In this document: positions 55,787 through 64,000 of the stretch, piece by piece | How the letters are laid out: each line of letters starts with the position of its first letter | Position numbering within the stretch: the stretch's first letter is position 1 | Origin: Pseudomonas laurentiana | GTDB lineage: Bacteria > Pseudomonadota > Gammaproteobacteria > Pseudomonadales > Pseudomonadaceae | Direction: 5' to 3' | Length of the DNA stretch: 64,000 nucleotides | Assembly: GCF_014648275.1 (NCBI RefSeq) | Contig: NZ_BMQU01000005.1 | Coordinates: 1 to 64,000 of the forward strand | Notes under the pieces: model-generated | What the model was told of the DNA's origin: nothing | The model's database searches: none | What the model saw: only the letters and a program-made list of their open reading frames with translations | Translations under genes and position numbers: made by a program

Positions 55787-56923
55787 TCAGCGGCGCTTGG
55801 CCATGGCATCGATGAAACGGTCGAACAGCGGCGCGACATCGGTCGGGCCTGGGCTGGCCTCAGGGTGCCCCTGGAAGCTGAACGCGCTCTTGTCGGTACG
55901 CTCAATGCCTTGAAGGCTGCCGTCGAACAACGACTTGTGCGTGGCGCGAACATTGGCTGGCAGGGTCGCTTCATCAACCGCAAAACCGTGGTTCTGACTG
56001 GTGATCATCACAACGCCGGAGTCCAGATCCTGAACCGGGTGGTTGGCACCGTGGTGGCCATGACCCATTTTCACGGTCTTGGCGCCGGAAGCCAGTGCCA
56101 GCAGCTGGTGACCCAGGCAGATACCGAACACCGGAATGTCGGTTTCGAGCACGTCCTGAATCGCCTTGATTGCGTAGTCGCACGGCTCTGGATCACCTGG
56201 GCCGTTGGACAGGAACACGCCATCCGGGTTGAGCGCGAGAACATCGCTGGCCGGGGTTTGAGCAGGTACCACGGTCACACGGCAGCCGCGCTCAACCAGC
56301 ATCCGCAGGATGTTCAGCTTGACGCCGTAGTCGTAGGCAACCACGTGATACGGCAGCTCGGAAGCCTCGATAGTCGGGTGACTGTCGGTCTTCAGGCTCC
56401 AGACACTGGAGCGCCATTCATAGCTGTCCTTGGTGCTGACAACCTTGGCCAGGTCCATGCCTTTCAGGCCCGGGAAGCCACGCGCTGCGGCGATGGCGGC
56501 TTCTTCGCTGATGTTGTCACCCGCCAGGATGCAACCGTTCTGTGCACCTTTCTCACGCAGGATGCGTGTCAGGCGACGGGTATCGATGCCGGCGATCGCA
56601 ACCACGTTGTTGGCTTTCAGGTAGTCCGGCAGCGACTGCTTGTTCCGCCAGTTGCTGGCAAGCAACGGCAGGTCGCGAATCACCAGACCGGCCGACCAGA
56701 CGCGGTCGGATTCGGCATCTTCCGGCGTGGTGCCAGTGTTGCCAATGTGTGGGTAAGTCAGGGTAACGATTTGCTGCGCATAGGAAGGGTCAGTCAGGAT
56801 TTCCTGATAGCCGGTCATTGCGGTGTTAAACACCACCTCACCAACGGTCTGACCGTCGGCTCCAATGGCTTCACCGCGAAAAATGCTGCCATCAGCAAGG
56901 GCGAGTATGGCTGGCTTAGTCAA
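55787..56923 (-). CDS. carA: CarA, carbamoyl-phosphate synthase small subunit
   Basis: This glutamine amidotransferase subunit channels ammonia to CarB. The 378-aa product has the CPSase N-terminal domain (about 1-150: [29 protein letters not shown] region) and a class I GATase domain with the nucleophilic Cys in [10 protein letters not shown]; the His and Glu of [12 protein letters not shown] complete the triad. The start is a TTG at 56923 with GGGAGG five bases upstream; no better ATG exists. A terminator-like hairpin lies 45 bases upstream of the start. Confidence 0.97.
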   Translation of the reverse strand: MTKPAILALADGSIFRGEAIGADGQTVGEVVFNTAMTGYQEILTDPSYAQQIVTLTYPHIGNTGTTPEDAESDRVWSAGLVIRDLPLLASNWRNKQSLPDYLKANNVVAIAGIDTRRLTRILREKGAQNGCILAGDNISEEAAIAAARGFPGLKGMDLAKVVSTKDSYEWRSSVWSLKTDSHPTIEASELPYHVVAYDYGVKLNILRMLVERGCRVTVVPAQTPASDVLALNPDGVFLSNGPGDPEPCDYAIKAIQDVLETDIPVFGICLGHQLLALASGAKTVKMGHGHHGANHPVQDLDSGVVMITSQNHGFAVDEATLPANVRATHKSLFDGSLQGIERTDKSAFSFQGHPEASPGPTDVAPLFDRFIDAMAKRR

Positions 56924-56968
56924 GAAGACCTCCCGTAAATCAAGCCTGAAGGGGCGATCGCAGGTTGC

Positions 56969-57007
56969 AAAAAAGCGGAATGACGTATAGACACGTCACC
57001 CCGCTTT
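56969..57007 (-). terminator. terminator or attenuator between dapB and carA
   Basis: On the minus strand a 15-bp stem (57007-56993 with 56986-56972) has only two G-U wobbles and no mismatch; on the plus strand these would be A-C mismatches. Six U residues follow. It lies about 200 bases after the dapB stop but only 45 bases before the carA TTG, so it may attenuate carAB as well as end dapB. Confidence 0.8.
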
Positions 57008-57204
57008 CTTCGTCGAATTATCTGCGCGCTTTTAGTGGACACACTAAAGCTGTAGCTTACAGAAAAACGTATTTTTGGTCTACCGCTGATGTGCCTGAAA
57101 GGCGCAGAAATGCGACAGGACGTCGCCAGGATTCAGAAGCAACCTGCAAGACCGGCTCCAGCGAAACCCAAAGAGCCAGCTTGCAGGCACGACTTCAACA
57201 ACGA

Positions 57205-58011
<807 letters not shown>

Positions 58012-58021
58012 CTATTCCTTC

Positions 58022-59146
58022 TTACAGATCGCCGAAGAAGCGCTTCACGCCTTCGAACCAGCCACTGGCCTTGGGAGAATGAGAGCTGTCACAGTCCAGC
58101 GAATCACGCAGCTCTTCGAGCAGCTCACGCTGACGACGACTCAGATTGACCGGCGTCTCGACTGCAACGCGGCACATCAGGTCGCCCGCCGCACCGCCAC
58201 GCACCGGAGCAACACCTTTACCACGCAGACGGAACTGCTTGCCAGTCTGAGTTCCCTCAGGAATCTTCAGCTTGACCCGACCATCAAGGGTCGGCACTTC
58301 CAGTTCGCCACCCAGCGCAGCATCGGTGTAACTGATAGGCACTTCGCAATACAGATGCTTGCCATCACGCTGGAAGATCGCGTGCTCGCGCACATTGATC
58401 ACAACGTAAAGGTCTCCGGTAGGTCCACCATGGCTACCCGCCTCGCCCTCGCCAGACAGGCGAATGCGGTCTCCGGTATCCACACCGGCCGGCACCTTGA
58501 CCGACAGCGTCTTGTATTCTTCGACACGCCCTTCGCCATGGCACGCATCGCAAGGATCGGTAATGATCTTGCCTTGGCCATGGCAACGCGGACAGGTTTG
58601 CTGGACCGAGAAGAAGCCCTGCTGCATGCGCACCTGACCAATACCACCACAGGTCGGGCAGGTCGACGGCGAAGAACCCTTCTTGGCCCCGGAACCATCA
58701 CACGGCGAGCAATTCACCAGTGTCGGAACACGAATATTGACCGTAGTACCGCGCACCGCCTCTTCGAGGTTCAGCTCCAGGGTGTAGCGCAGGTCACTGC
58801 CGCGCTGGGCACCACCACGGGAACCACCACGACCACCACCAAAGAAATCACTGAACACATCGCCGAAGATGTCGGAGAAGTTCGCACCGCCAAAGCCAGC
58901 ACCGCCGCCACCCATGCTAGGGTCGACACCGGCATGGCCATACTGGTCATATGCCGCACGTTTGCTGCTATCGGACAGCACTTCGTAGGCCTCGTTGGCC
59001 TCCTTAAATTTCTCTTCCGACTCTTTGTCATCGGGATTACGGTCCGGGTGATGCTTCATCGCCAGGCGACGATAAGCCTTCTTGAGCTCGGCCTCGCTGG
59101 AGCCACGCTCTACACCCAGAACCTCGTAATAATCACGCTTTGCCAT
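58022..59146 (-). CDS. dnaJ: DnaJ, Hsp40 co-chaperone
   Basis: It stimulates DnaK ATPase and delivers unfolded substrates. The 374-aa product has a J domain (1-70) with the HPD triad ([11 protein letters not shown]), a Gly/Phe-rich linker, and a zinc domain with all four CxxCxGxG repeats ([32 protein letters not shown]). The C-terminal substrate-binding domains follow. The frame extends 36 codons upstream, but ATG 59146 starts the conserved [12 protein letters not shown]. It is 192 bp after dnaK, with a hairpin in the gap. Confidence 0.97.
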   Translation of the reverse strand: MAKRDYYEVLGVERGSSEAELKKAYRRLAMKHHPDRNPDDKESEEKFKEANEAYEVLSDSSKRAAYDQYGHAGVDPSMGGGGAGFGGANFSDIFGDVFSDFFGGGRGGSRGGAQRGSDLRYTLELNLEEAVRGTTVNIRVPTLVNCSPCDGSGAKKGSSPSTCPTCGGIGQVRMQQGFFSVQQTCPRCHGQGKIITDPCDACHGEGRVEEYKTLSVKVPAGVDTGDRIRLSGEGEAGSHGGPTGDLYVVINVREHAIFQRDGKHLYCEVPISYTDAALGGELEVPTLDGRVKLKIPEGTQTGKQFRLRGKGVAPVRGGAAGDLMCRVAVETPVNLSRRQRELLEELRDSLDCDSSHSPKASGWFEGVKRFFGDL

Positions 59147-59259
59147 AAGTCTTTGTACTCTTGAGGACGTTCGGCAAACCTCTGCGCTGTTCGCGCTATG
59201 CCGCCAGCATTCGAACCTGGTCGAATGCCGTAAAAATTCGGGTATTCCAGACACGCCAA

Positions 59260-59279
59260 CGCGGGAGCAAGCCCCCGCG
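59260..59279. repeat. REP-like hairpin between dnaK and dnaJ
   Basis: CGCGGG (59260-59265) and CCCGCG (59274-59279) flank an AGCAAGCC loop. The flanking context (TAGGATGTCGCCGCGCGGGGGC on the minus strand, in part) vaguely resembles Pseudomonas REP elements, but only one copy is seen in this window. Confidence 0.35.
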
Positions 59280-59338
59280 CGGCGACATCCTACCAGCCAC
59301 CGCTAAAATGCAGTCAACCGGCCGACAACCTGTAGTAA

Positions 59339-61255
59339 TTACTTGTTGTCTTTGACTTCTTCGAACTCGGCGTCGACCACATCGTCATGCTTGCCGGCTT
59401 CTTCAGCTGGCTTGGCAGCAGCTTCAGGCTTCTCACCTTGCTCAGCGTACATTTTCTGAGCAACTGGCGCGGAAACCTTCGACAGCTCTTCAACCTTGGC
59501 CTCGATGGCAGCCTTGTCGTCGCCTTTCACGGCGGCTTCCAGTGCTACGACCGCAGCTTCGATAGCAGCTTTCTCTTCGGCAGTGACCTTGTCACCTGCG
59601 TCAGCGACCATCTTGCGAGTCGAATGGACCAGTGCATCACCCTGGTTGCGGGCAGTGGCCAGCTCTTCAAACTTGCGGTCTTCCTCGGCGTTAGCCTCGG
59701 CATCACGCACCATGCGCTCGATTTCTTCGTCCGACAGACCAGAGTTGGCCTTGATCACGATCGACTGGGTCTTGCCAGTAGCCTTGTCCTTCGCACCAAC
59801 GTGCAGGATACCGTTGGCATCGATGTCGAAGGTCACTTCGATCTGAGGCACGCCACGTGGTGCTGGTGGAATGTCGGCCAGGTCGAACTTGCCCAAGGAC
59901 TTGTTCTGTGCAGCCTGCTTACGCTCACCTTGCAGCACGTGAATGGTCACTGCGCTCTGGTTGTCATCGGCAGTCGAGAACACCTGCGACTTCTTGGTCG
60001 GAATGGTGGTGTTTTTCTCGATCAGCGCAGTCATCACGCCACCCATGGTTTCGATACCCAGGGTCAGCGGGCTGACGTCCAGCAGCAGAACGTCTTTCAC
60101 GTCACCGGCCAGAACGGCACCCTGGATAGCAGCACCCATGGCAACGGCTTCGTCAGGGTTGACGTCTTTACGCGCTTCTTTACCGAAGAAATCGGTAACG
60201 GCTTTCTGTACCAGCGGCATACGGGTCTGGCCGCCAACCAGGATCACGTCGTTGATCGAACCTACATCGATACCGGCATCTTTCAGCGCGATACGGCAAG
60301 GCTCGATGGTGCGCTGAACCAGGTCTTCAACCAGCGATTCCAGCTTGGCGCGGGAAATCTTCACGTTCAGGTGCTTAGGACCGGTGGCATCTGCAGTGAT
60401 GTACGGCAGGTTGACATCAGTCTGCTGGCTCGAAGACAGCTCGATCTTGGCTTTCTCAGCAGCCTCTTTCAGGCGCTGCATGGCCAGCGGGTCACCCTTG
60501 AGGTTCATGCCGCTTTCTTTCTTGAACTCGTCAACAAGGTAGTCGATCAGACGGATATCGAAGTCTTCACCACCCAGGAAGGTGTCACCGTTGGTTGCCA
60601 GTACTTCGAACTGGTGCTCACCGTCAACCTCGGCGATTTCGATCACCGACACGTCAAAGGTACCGCCACCCAGGTCATAAACGATCACGGTGTGATCGCC
60701 TTTGGCCTTGTCCATACCGTATGCCAGCGCAGCAGCGGTAGGTTCGTTGATGATGCGCTTAACGTCCAGGCCAGCAATACGACCGGCGTCCTTGGTCGCC
60801 TGACGCTGGCTGTCGTTGAAGTAGGCAGGCACGGTAATAACCGCTTCAGTCACTGCCTCGCCGAGGTAGTCTTCGGCGGTCTTCTTCATCTTTTTCAGGA
60901 TTTCAGCCGAGATCTGTGGCGGAGCCATTTTCTGGCCGTTCACTTCAACCCAGGCGTCACTGTTGTCTGCCTTGACGATCTTGTACGGCACCATCTGGAT
61001 GTCTTTCTGAACGACTTCTTCATCGAAACGACGGCCGATCAGACGCTTTACTGCGTACAGGGTGTTGTGCGGGTTGGTCACAGCCTGACGCTTGGCCGAC
61101 TGACCGACCAGGATCTCGCCGTCATTGGCGTAAGCGATGATCGATGGGGTGGTACGTGCGCCTTCGGCGTTCTCGATAACCTTGACGTTACCGTTTTCCA
61201 GAATGGAGACGCAGGAGTTGGTGGTCCCCAGGTCGATACCGATGATTTTACCCAT
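59339..61255 (-). CDS. dnaK: DnaK, Hsp70 chaperone
   Basis: This ATP-dependent chaperone has 638 aa. The actin-like ATPase domain (1-385) carries [12 protein letters not shown] and [13 protein letters not shown]. The hydrophobic linker [16 protein letters not shown] leads into the peptide-binding domain (about 395-505) and the helical lid. It ends in a disordered acidic tail finishing [15 protein letters not shown], close to the EEVKD motif of the family. A sigma-32 promoter lies at the 3' end of grpE, in addition to transcription from upstream. Confidence 0.98.
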   Translation of the reverse strand: MGKIIGIDLGTTNSCVSILENGNVKVIENAEGARTTPSIIAYANDGEILVGQSAKRQAVTNPHNTLYAVKRLIGRRFDEEVVQKDIQMVPYKIVKADNSDAWVEVNGQKMAPPQISAEILKKMKKTAEDYLGEAVTEAVITVPAYFNDSQRQATKDAGRIAGLDVKRIINEPTAAALAYGMDKAKGDHTVIVYDLGGGTFDVSVIEIAEVDGEHQFEVLATNGDTFLGGEDFDIRLIDYLVDEFKKESGMNLKGDPLAMQRLKEAAEKAKIELSSSQQTDVNLPYITADATGPKHLNVKISRAKLESLVEDLVQRTIEPCRIALKDAGIDVGSINDVILVGGQTRMPLVQKAVTDFFGKEARKDVNPDEAVAMGAAIQGAVLAGDVKDVLLLDVSPLTLGIETMGGVMTALIEKNTTIPTKKSQVFSTADDNQSAVTIHVLQGERKQAAQNKSLGKFDLADIPPAPRGVPQIEVTFDIDANGILHVGAKDKATGKTQSIVIKANSGLSDEEIERMVRDAEANAEEDRKFEELATARNQGDALVHSTRKMVADAGDKVTAEEKAAIEAAVVALEAAVKGDDKAAIEAKVEELSKVSAPVAQKMYAEQGEKPEAAAKPAEEAGKHDDVVDAEFEEVKDNK

Positions 61256-61332
61256 GTTAACTCTCCCGAAACTTGAATAAGGTTGCCGCAGCAGTACTGG
61301 CTAACTGCGGTAATACTTGAATGCTTGACACC

Positions 61333-61361
61333 TAAATGGGGACGCCCCGGTCGATTTCAAG
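61333..61361 (-). promoter_or_regulatory. sigma-32 heat-shock promoter of dnaK
   Basis: On the minus strand, CTTGAAA (61361-61355) and CCCCATTTA (61341-61333) are separated by 13 bp, matching the heat-shock consensus CTTGAAA-N12-14-CCCCATNT almost perfectly. The -35 overlaps the grpE stop codon. Confidence 0.88.
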
Positions 61362-61923
61362 CCTGCTCGTTAATCGACGGCGAAATCGGTGCAGGGGCCT
61401 TGCTGACCACAACCATGGCTGGGCGCAACAGACGACCATTGAGCTGATAACCCTTCTGGAACACCTTCAGCACGCTGTTAGGCTCTACCTCGGCACTCTC
61501 TTGCATGGCCATCGCCTGGTGATGTTCGGCATTGAACGGCTCGCCATGCGGATCAATGGCTTCAAGGTTGAAGCGTTTGAGGGTGTCGTGGAACATTTTC
61601 AGCGTCAGCTCAATGCCTTCACGCATTGGCCGAATGTTTTCATCTTCGGCACTGGACAGCTCCAGGCCGCGTTCCAGGCTATCGATGACCGGCAGCAGGT
61701 CGCCAGCAAACTTCTCCAGCGCGAACTTGTGGGCCTTTTCGATATCTTGCTCGGCACGACGACGAATGTTCTGCAGATCAGCCGCAGCACGCAGAGATTG
61801 ATCCTGAGCCGCCGCCAACTGCTCTTCGAGCACTTGAACACGAGCACTGAGGTCGTCACCGGTTGCACCTGCGGACTTGTCGGCGTTCAGATTCTGTTCG
61901 TCCAGCATCTGTTCGTCAGCCAT
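61357..61923 (-). CDS. grpE: GrpE, nucleotide exchange factor of DnaK
   Basis: It releases ADP from DnaK and acts as a thermosensor of the chaperone cycle. The 188-aa product has an acidic N-terminal segment, a long dimerising coiled coil (about 20-110: [35 protein letters not shown]) and a C-terminal beta domain with [34 protein letters not shown]. It is the first gene of grpE-dnaK-dnaJ, behind its own sigma-32 promoter. Confidence 0.97.
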   Translation of the reverse strand: MADEQMLDEQNLNADKSAGATGDDLSARVQVLEEQLAAAQDQSLRAAADLQNIRRRAEQDIEKAHKFALEKFAGDLLPVIDSLERGLELSSAEDENIRPMREGIELTLKMFHDTLKRFNLEAIDPHGEPFNAEHHQAMAMQESAEVEPNSVLKVFQKGYQLNGRLLRPAMVVVSKAPAPISPSINEQA

Positions 61924-61975
61924 AAAATCTCTCCTTTCAATTTTGTCAGCGAGCTCAACTCGCGCATCTGCCGCC

Positions 61976-62004
61976 TATATGGGGTCGCAAAATGCAGGTT
62001 CAAG
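61976..62004 (-). promoter_or_regulatory. sigma-32 heat-shock promoter of grpE
   Basis: On the minus strand, CTTGAA (62004-61999) and CCCCATATA (61984-61976) are 14 bp apart, matching the heat-shock consensus. Transcription would start near 61968, about 45 bases before the grpE ATG. Confidence 0.88.
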
Positions 62005-62113
62005 GGCTGAATTCAGCAGAAGCTCAGCCCCGCTCATAACGACTCGCAATCAAACGCCGCGCCGCTCAAGCAAACAGCGCTAAAACCAGGCATTGTCAGC
62101 CGATTTGAAAACA

Positions 62114-62129
62114 CTGTATAAATAACCAG
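62114..62129 (+). promoter_or_regulatory. LexA box upstream of recN
   Basis: CTGTATAAATAACCAG fits the SOS-box core CTG-N10-CAG, 24 bases upstream of the recN ATG. It predicts LexA repression and DNA-damage induction. Confidence 0.85.
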
Positions 62130-62153
62130 ACTTAACACTTGGGAGCCGCCCCA

Positions 62154-63827
62154 ATGCTGGTGCATCTGTCTGTACATAATTACGCCATCGTCGAACACCT
62201 GGACCTCGAACTGTCCCGCGGCATGAGCGTCATCACTGGCGAAACCGGGGCTGGCAAGTCGATCATGCTTGATGCCCTGGGCTTGACACTGGGCGACCGT
62301 GCCGACAGCGGCGTGGTGCGTCCCGGCGCAGACAAGGCCGACATTCTGGCCACCTTCGACCTGATCGACATCCCCGAGGCGCGGGCCTGGCTGGCCGAGC
62401 GCGACCTGGACAGCGACGGCCCCTGCATCCTGCGGCGCGTGATCACGGCCGAGGGGCGCACCCGCGGCTACATCAATGGCAGCCCCTGCCCACTGAGCGA
62501 CCTCAAGGCCCTCGGCGAGCTATTGATCGATATCCACAGCCAGCACGAACACCAGTCCCTGCTGAAAACCGATACCCATCGTCGTCTGCTTGATGAATAT
62601 GCAGGCGCCACCGATCTGGCTCGCCAGGTACAGTTGGCGGCTCAACGCTGGCGGCAAACGCGCCAGGAACTGGAGCGCCTGTCCAACTCCAGCGAAGAGC
62701 AACAAGCCCGTCACCAGCTATTGAGTTATCAGTTGGAGGAGCTGGACAATCTGGGCCTCGGAGAAGATGAGCTGGAGCAACTGGAGCAGGAGCACAAGAA
62801 CCTGACCAACGCCGAAGCCCTGTTCGGCATTTGCCGCCAGGTCATCGACCACTGCAGCGAAAGCGATTCGGGCAATGTACTCAGCGCACTGACCGTCAGC
62901 CTCAACCGCCTGACTGCCGTACATAACGCCCCCAAGGCACTGGGCGAAGCGGCCAACCTGATTGCCAGCGCGCAGATTCAGGTCGAAGAGGCCGTAGGCG
63001 AACTCAATCGTTTCCTCGACAACTTCGATGCCGACCCCGCACGCCTGCAGCAACTGGAAGAACGCCTCGACACCATCTATACGCTGGCACGCAAGCACCG
63101 GGTTCACCCCACCGAACTGACTCAACTGCAGTGCAAGCTGACCAGCGAACTCGGAACACTCGATGCCAGCGATGAAGCCATCGAGCGGCTGAGCGAAGAA
63201 CTGGCCGCCTACGCCCGCCATTACCAGGAAAAAGCCTGCGAACTCAGCACGCTGCGCAGAGCCGCCGCTGACAGCCTTGCCAGTGCCGTAGAGCAAGAAA
63301 TTCAGCGCCTGGGCATGCCAGGCGGGCGCTTCAACATCGCGCTACAAACCAATAGCGGTGACGAGCTGCTGCCTCACGGCCTGGAACAGGTCGAGTTGCT
63401 GGTCAGCGCCAACCCCGGCCAACCCCTCAAGGCACTGGCCAAGGTCGCTTCCGGGGGCGAGCTGTCGCGCATCAGCCTGGCGATTCAGGTCATCACTGCA
63501 CAAACATCACGCATCCCGACACTGGTATTCGATGAAGTTGACGTAGGTATTGGTGGCCCAACGGCCGAAATCGTCGGCCAACTGCTGCGCCGACTGGGCG
63601 AGCGCGGCCAGGTACTGACAGTTACTCACCTGCCGCAAGTTGCCGCCCAGGGCCACCATCACTTGTTCGTGCATAAAGTGCGCAACAGTGACGCAACCCA
63701 CACAGCCGTCGCCAGCCTGAGTAAACGTGAACGCGTGGAAGAAGTCGCGCGAATGCTCGGCGGTATCGACCTGACCAAGGAGTCTCTGGCCCACGCGCGC
63801 AAAATGGTCGTCACCAGTAAAGCTTGA
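62154..63827 (+). CDS. recN: RecN, SMC-like DNA repair ATPase
   Basis: It helps hold sister DNA together during RecA-dependent double-strand break repair. The 557-aa product has an N-terminal ATPase half with Walker A GETGAGKS (about 29-36), a coiled-coil middle (about 155-370, with LEELDNLGLGEDELEQLEQEH) and a C-terminal half with the ABC-type signature LSRISLAIQ and Walker B TLVFDEVDVGIGG. The frame opens five codons earlier with a TTG, but ATG 62154 is the family start (MLVHLSVHNYAIV). It is monocistronic and SOS-controlled. Confidence 0.97.
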   Translation: MLVHLSVHNYAIVEHLDLELSRGMSVITGETGAGKSIMLDALGLTLGDRADSGVVRPGADKADILATFDLIDIPEARAWLAERDLDSDGPCILRRVITAEGRTRGYINGSPCPLSDLKALGELLIDIHSQHEHQSLLKTDTHRRLLDEYAGATDLARQVQLAAQRWRQTRQELERLSNSSEEQQARHQLLSYQLEELDNLGLGEDELEQLEQEHKNLTNAEALFGICRQVIDHCSESDSGNVLSALTVSLNRLTAVHNAPKALGEAANLIASAQIQVEEAVGELNRFLDNFDADPARLQQLEERLDTIYTLARKHRVHPTELTQLQCKLTSELGTLDASDEAIERLSEELAAYARHYQEKACELSTLRRAAADSLASAVEQEIQRLGMPGGRFNIALQTNSGDELLPHGLEQVELLVSANPGQPLKALAKVASGGELSRISLAIQVITAQTSRIPTLVFDEVDVGIGGPTAEIVGQLLRRLGERGQVLTVTHLPQVAAQGHHHLFVHKVRNSDATHTAVASLSKRERVEEVARMLGGIDLTKESLAHARKMVVTSKA

Positions 63828-63848
63828 AGTATCCCTTCGCCAAAACCA

Positions 63849-63874
63849 GGAAGGCGACCCTAGGGTCGCCTTCC
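63849..63874. terminator. bidirectional terminator between recN and fur
   Basis: This is a perfect 26-bp palindrome centred on CCTAGG, with arms GGAAGGCGACCCT and AGGGTCGCCTTCC. It lies 21 bases after the recN stop and 26 bases after the fur stop (on the other strand). Confidence 0.75.
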
Positions 63875-63900
63875 ATGCTGTGCCTTAACGCAGGAAACAA

Positions 63901-64000
63901 TTAGCGTTTCTTGCGCACATACAGCACCAGATTGTGATCCATGAGCTCGAAACCATGCTCGGCAACGATCTCTCGCTGACGCTTCTCGATCTCGCTATCG
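63901..64000 (-). CDS. fur: Fur, ferric uptake regulator (3' end only)
   Basis: Only the last 32 codons and the stop are in the window; the gene continues beyond 64000. The reading frame gives SEIEKRQREIVAEHG, then MDHNLVLYVRKKR before TAA, the characteristic C-terminus of Pseudomonas Fur. The location opposite recN is conserved in the genus. Fur is the predicted repressor of the PrrF sRNA at 12.5 kb. The frame is open to the window edge, with no sign of truncation other than the boundary. Confidence 0.93.
   Translation of the reverse strand, partial: DSEIEKRQREIVAEHGFELMDHNLVLYVRKKR

Noticed and set aside
59260-59279. A true REP element or BIME
   Set aside because: Only one degenerate hairpin is present and the conserved REP tetranucleotide context is not convincing, so I list it only as REP-like.

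Overview
This 64 kb window is a continuous stretch of core chromosome from a fluorescent pseudomonad, most probably the Pseudomonas putida group. The evidence is gene content and order (cbrX-cbrA-cbrB-CrcZ-pcnB-folK-panBC; rimP-nusA-infB-rbfA-truB-rpsO-pnp; grpE-dnaK-dnaJ-dapB-carA-carB-greA; recN facing fur), GC-rich codon use throughout, and two Pseudomonas-type small RNAs (PrrF and CrcZ). I see no phage, insertion sequence, CRISPR array, toxin-antitoxin pair or island boundary.

Layout. 0-2.7 kb: msrP-msrQ (periplasmic methionine sulfoxide repair) and pssA. 2.7-6.4 kb: ilvI-ilvN-ilvC, branched-chain amino acid synthesis, with a roughly 250-nt leader holding a possible 37-aa ORF. 6.4-9.9 kb: mrcB (PBP1b), a TPR lipoprotein and a YqcC-family gene. 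10-16.5 kb: a kinase-like two-domain protein, a pentapeptide-repeat protein whose ribosome binding site may be masked, a TfoX C-domain protein, the iron-responsive PrrF sRNA abutting a ChaN lipoprotein, a Rieske protein, sfsA, an aminotransferase and dksA. 16.5-24.8 kb: gluQRS, then the carbon/nitrogen control block cbrX-cbrA-cbrB-CrcZ, then pcnB and folK. 25-31.2 kb: panB-panC, panD, pgi, an MpaB-family gene and a thiolase. 31.2-35.8 kb: a class I rRNA methyltransferase, a large DUF748 protein and a BON-domain protein. 35.8-46.2 kb, all on the minus strand: secG, tRNA-Leu, tRNA-fMet, rimP, nusA, infB, rbfA, truB, rpsO and pnp, an ordered ribosome, translation and RNA-decay cluster. 45.4-51.1 kb, minus strand: rlmE, ftsH, folP, glmM, tpiA. 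51.2-58 kb: yhbY on plus; dapB, carA, carB, greA and a DUF4149 gene on minus. 58-64 kb: grpE-dnaK-dnaJ with two visible sigma-32 promoters, then recN behind a LexA box, and the 3' end of fur.

How the parts work together. The CbrA/CbrB two-component system, using RpoN, drives CrcZ. CrcZ carries six A-rich CA motifs that titrate the Hfq/Crc translational repressor, so carbon catabolite repression is wired in about 5 kb. PrrF beside chaN, with fur at the window edge, is an iron-economy component. The minus-strand half is growth machinery with classical operon features: 1-4 bp overlaps, intercistronic hairpins, and non-ATG starts chosen by their ribosome binding sites.

The least explained signals are regulatory. 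They are the SD-masking inverted repeat before the pentapeptide gene, the ilvI leader, the hairpin plus U-run directly upstream of carA, the GTAAC repeats before panB, and the small CbrX ORF overlapping cbrA. No wholly new multigene system is evident.
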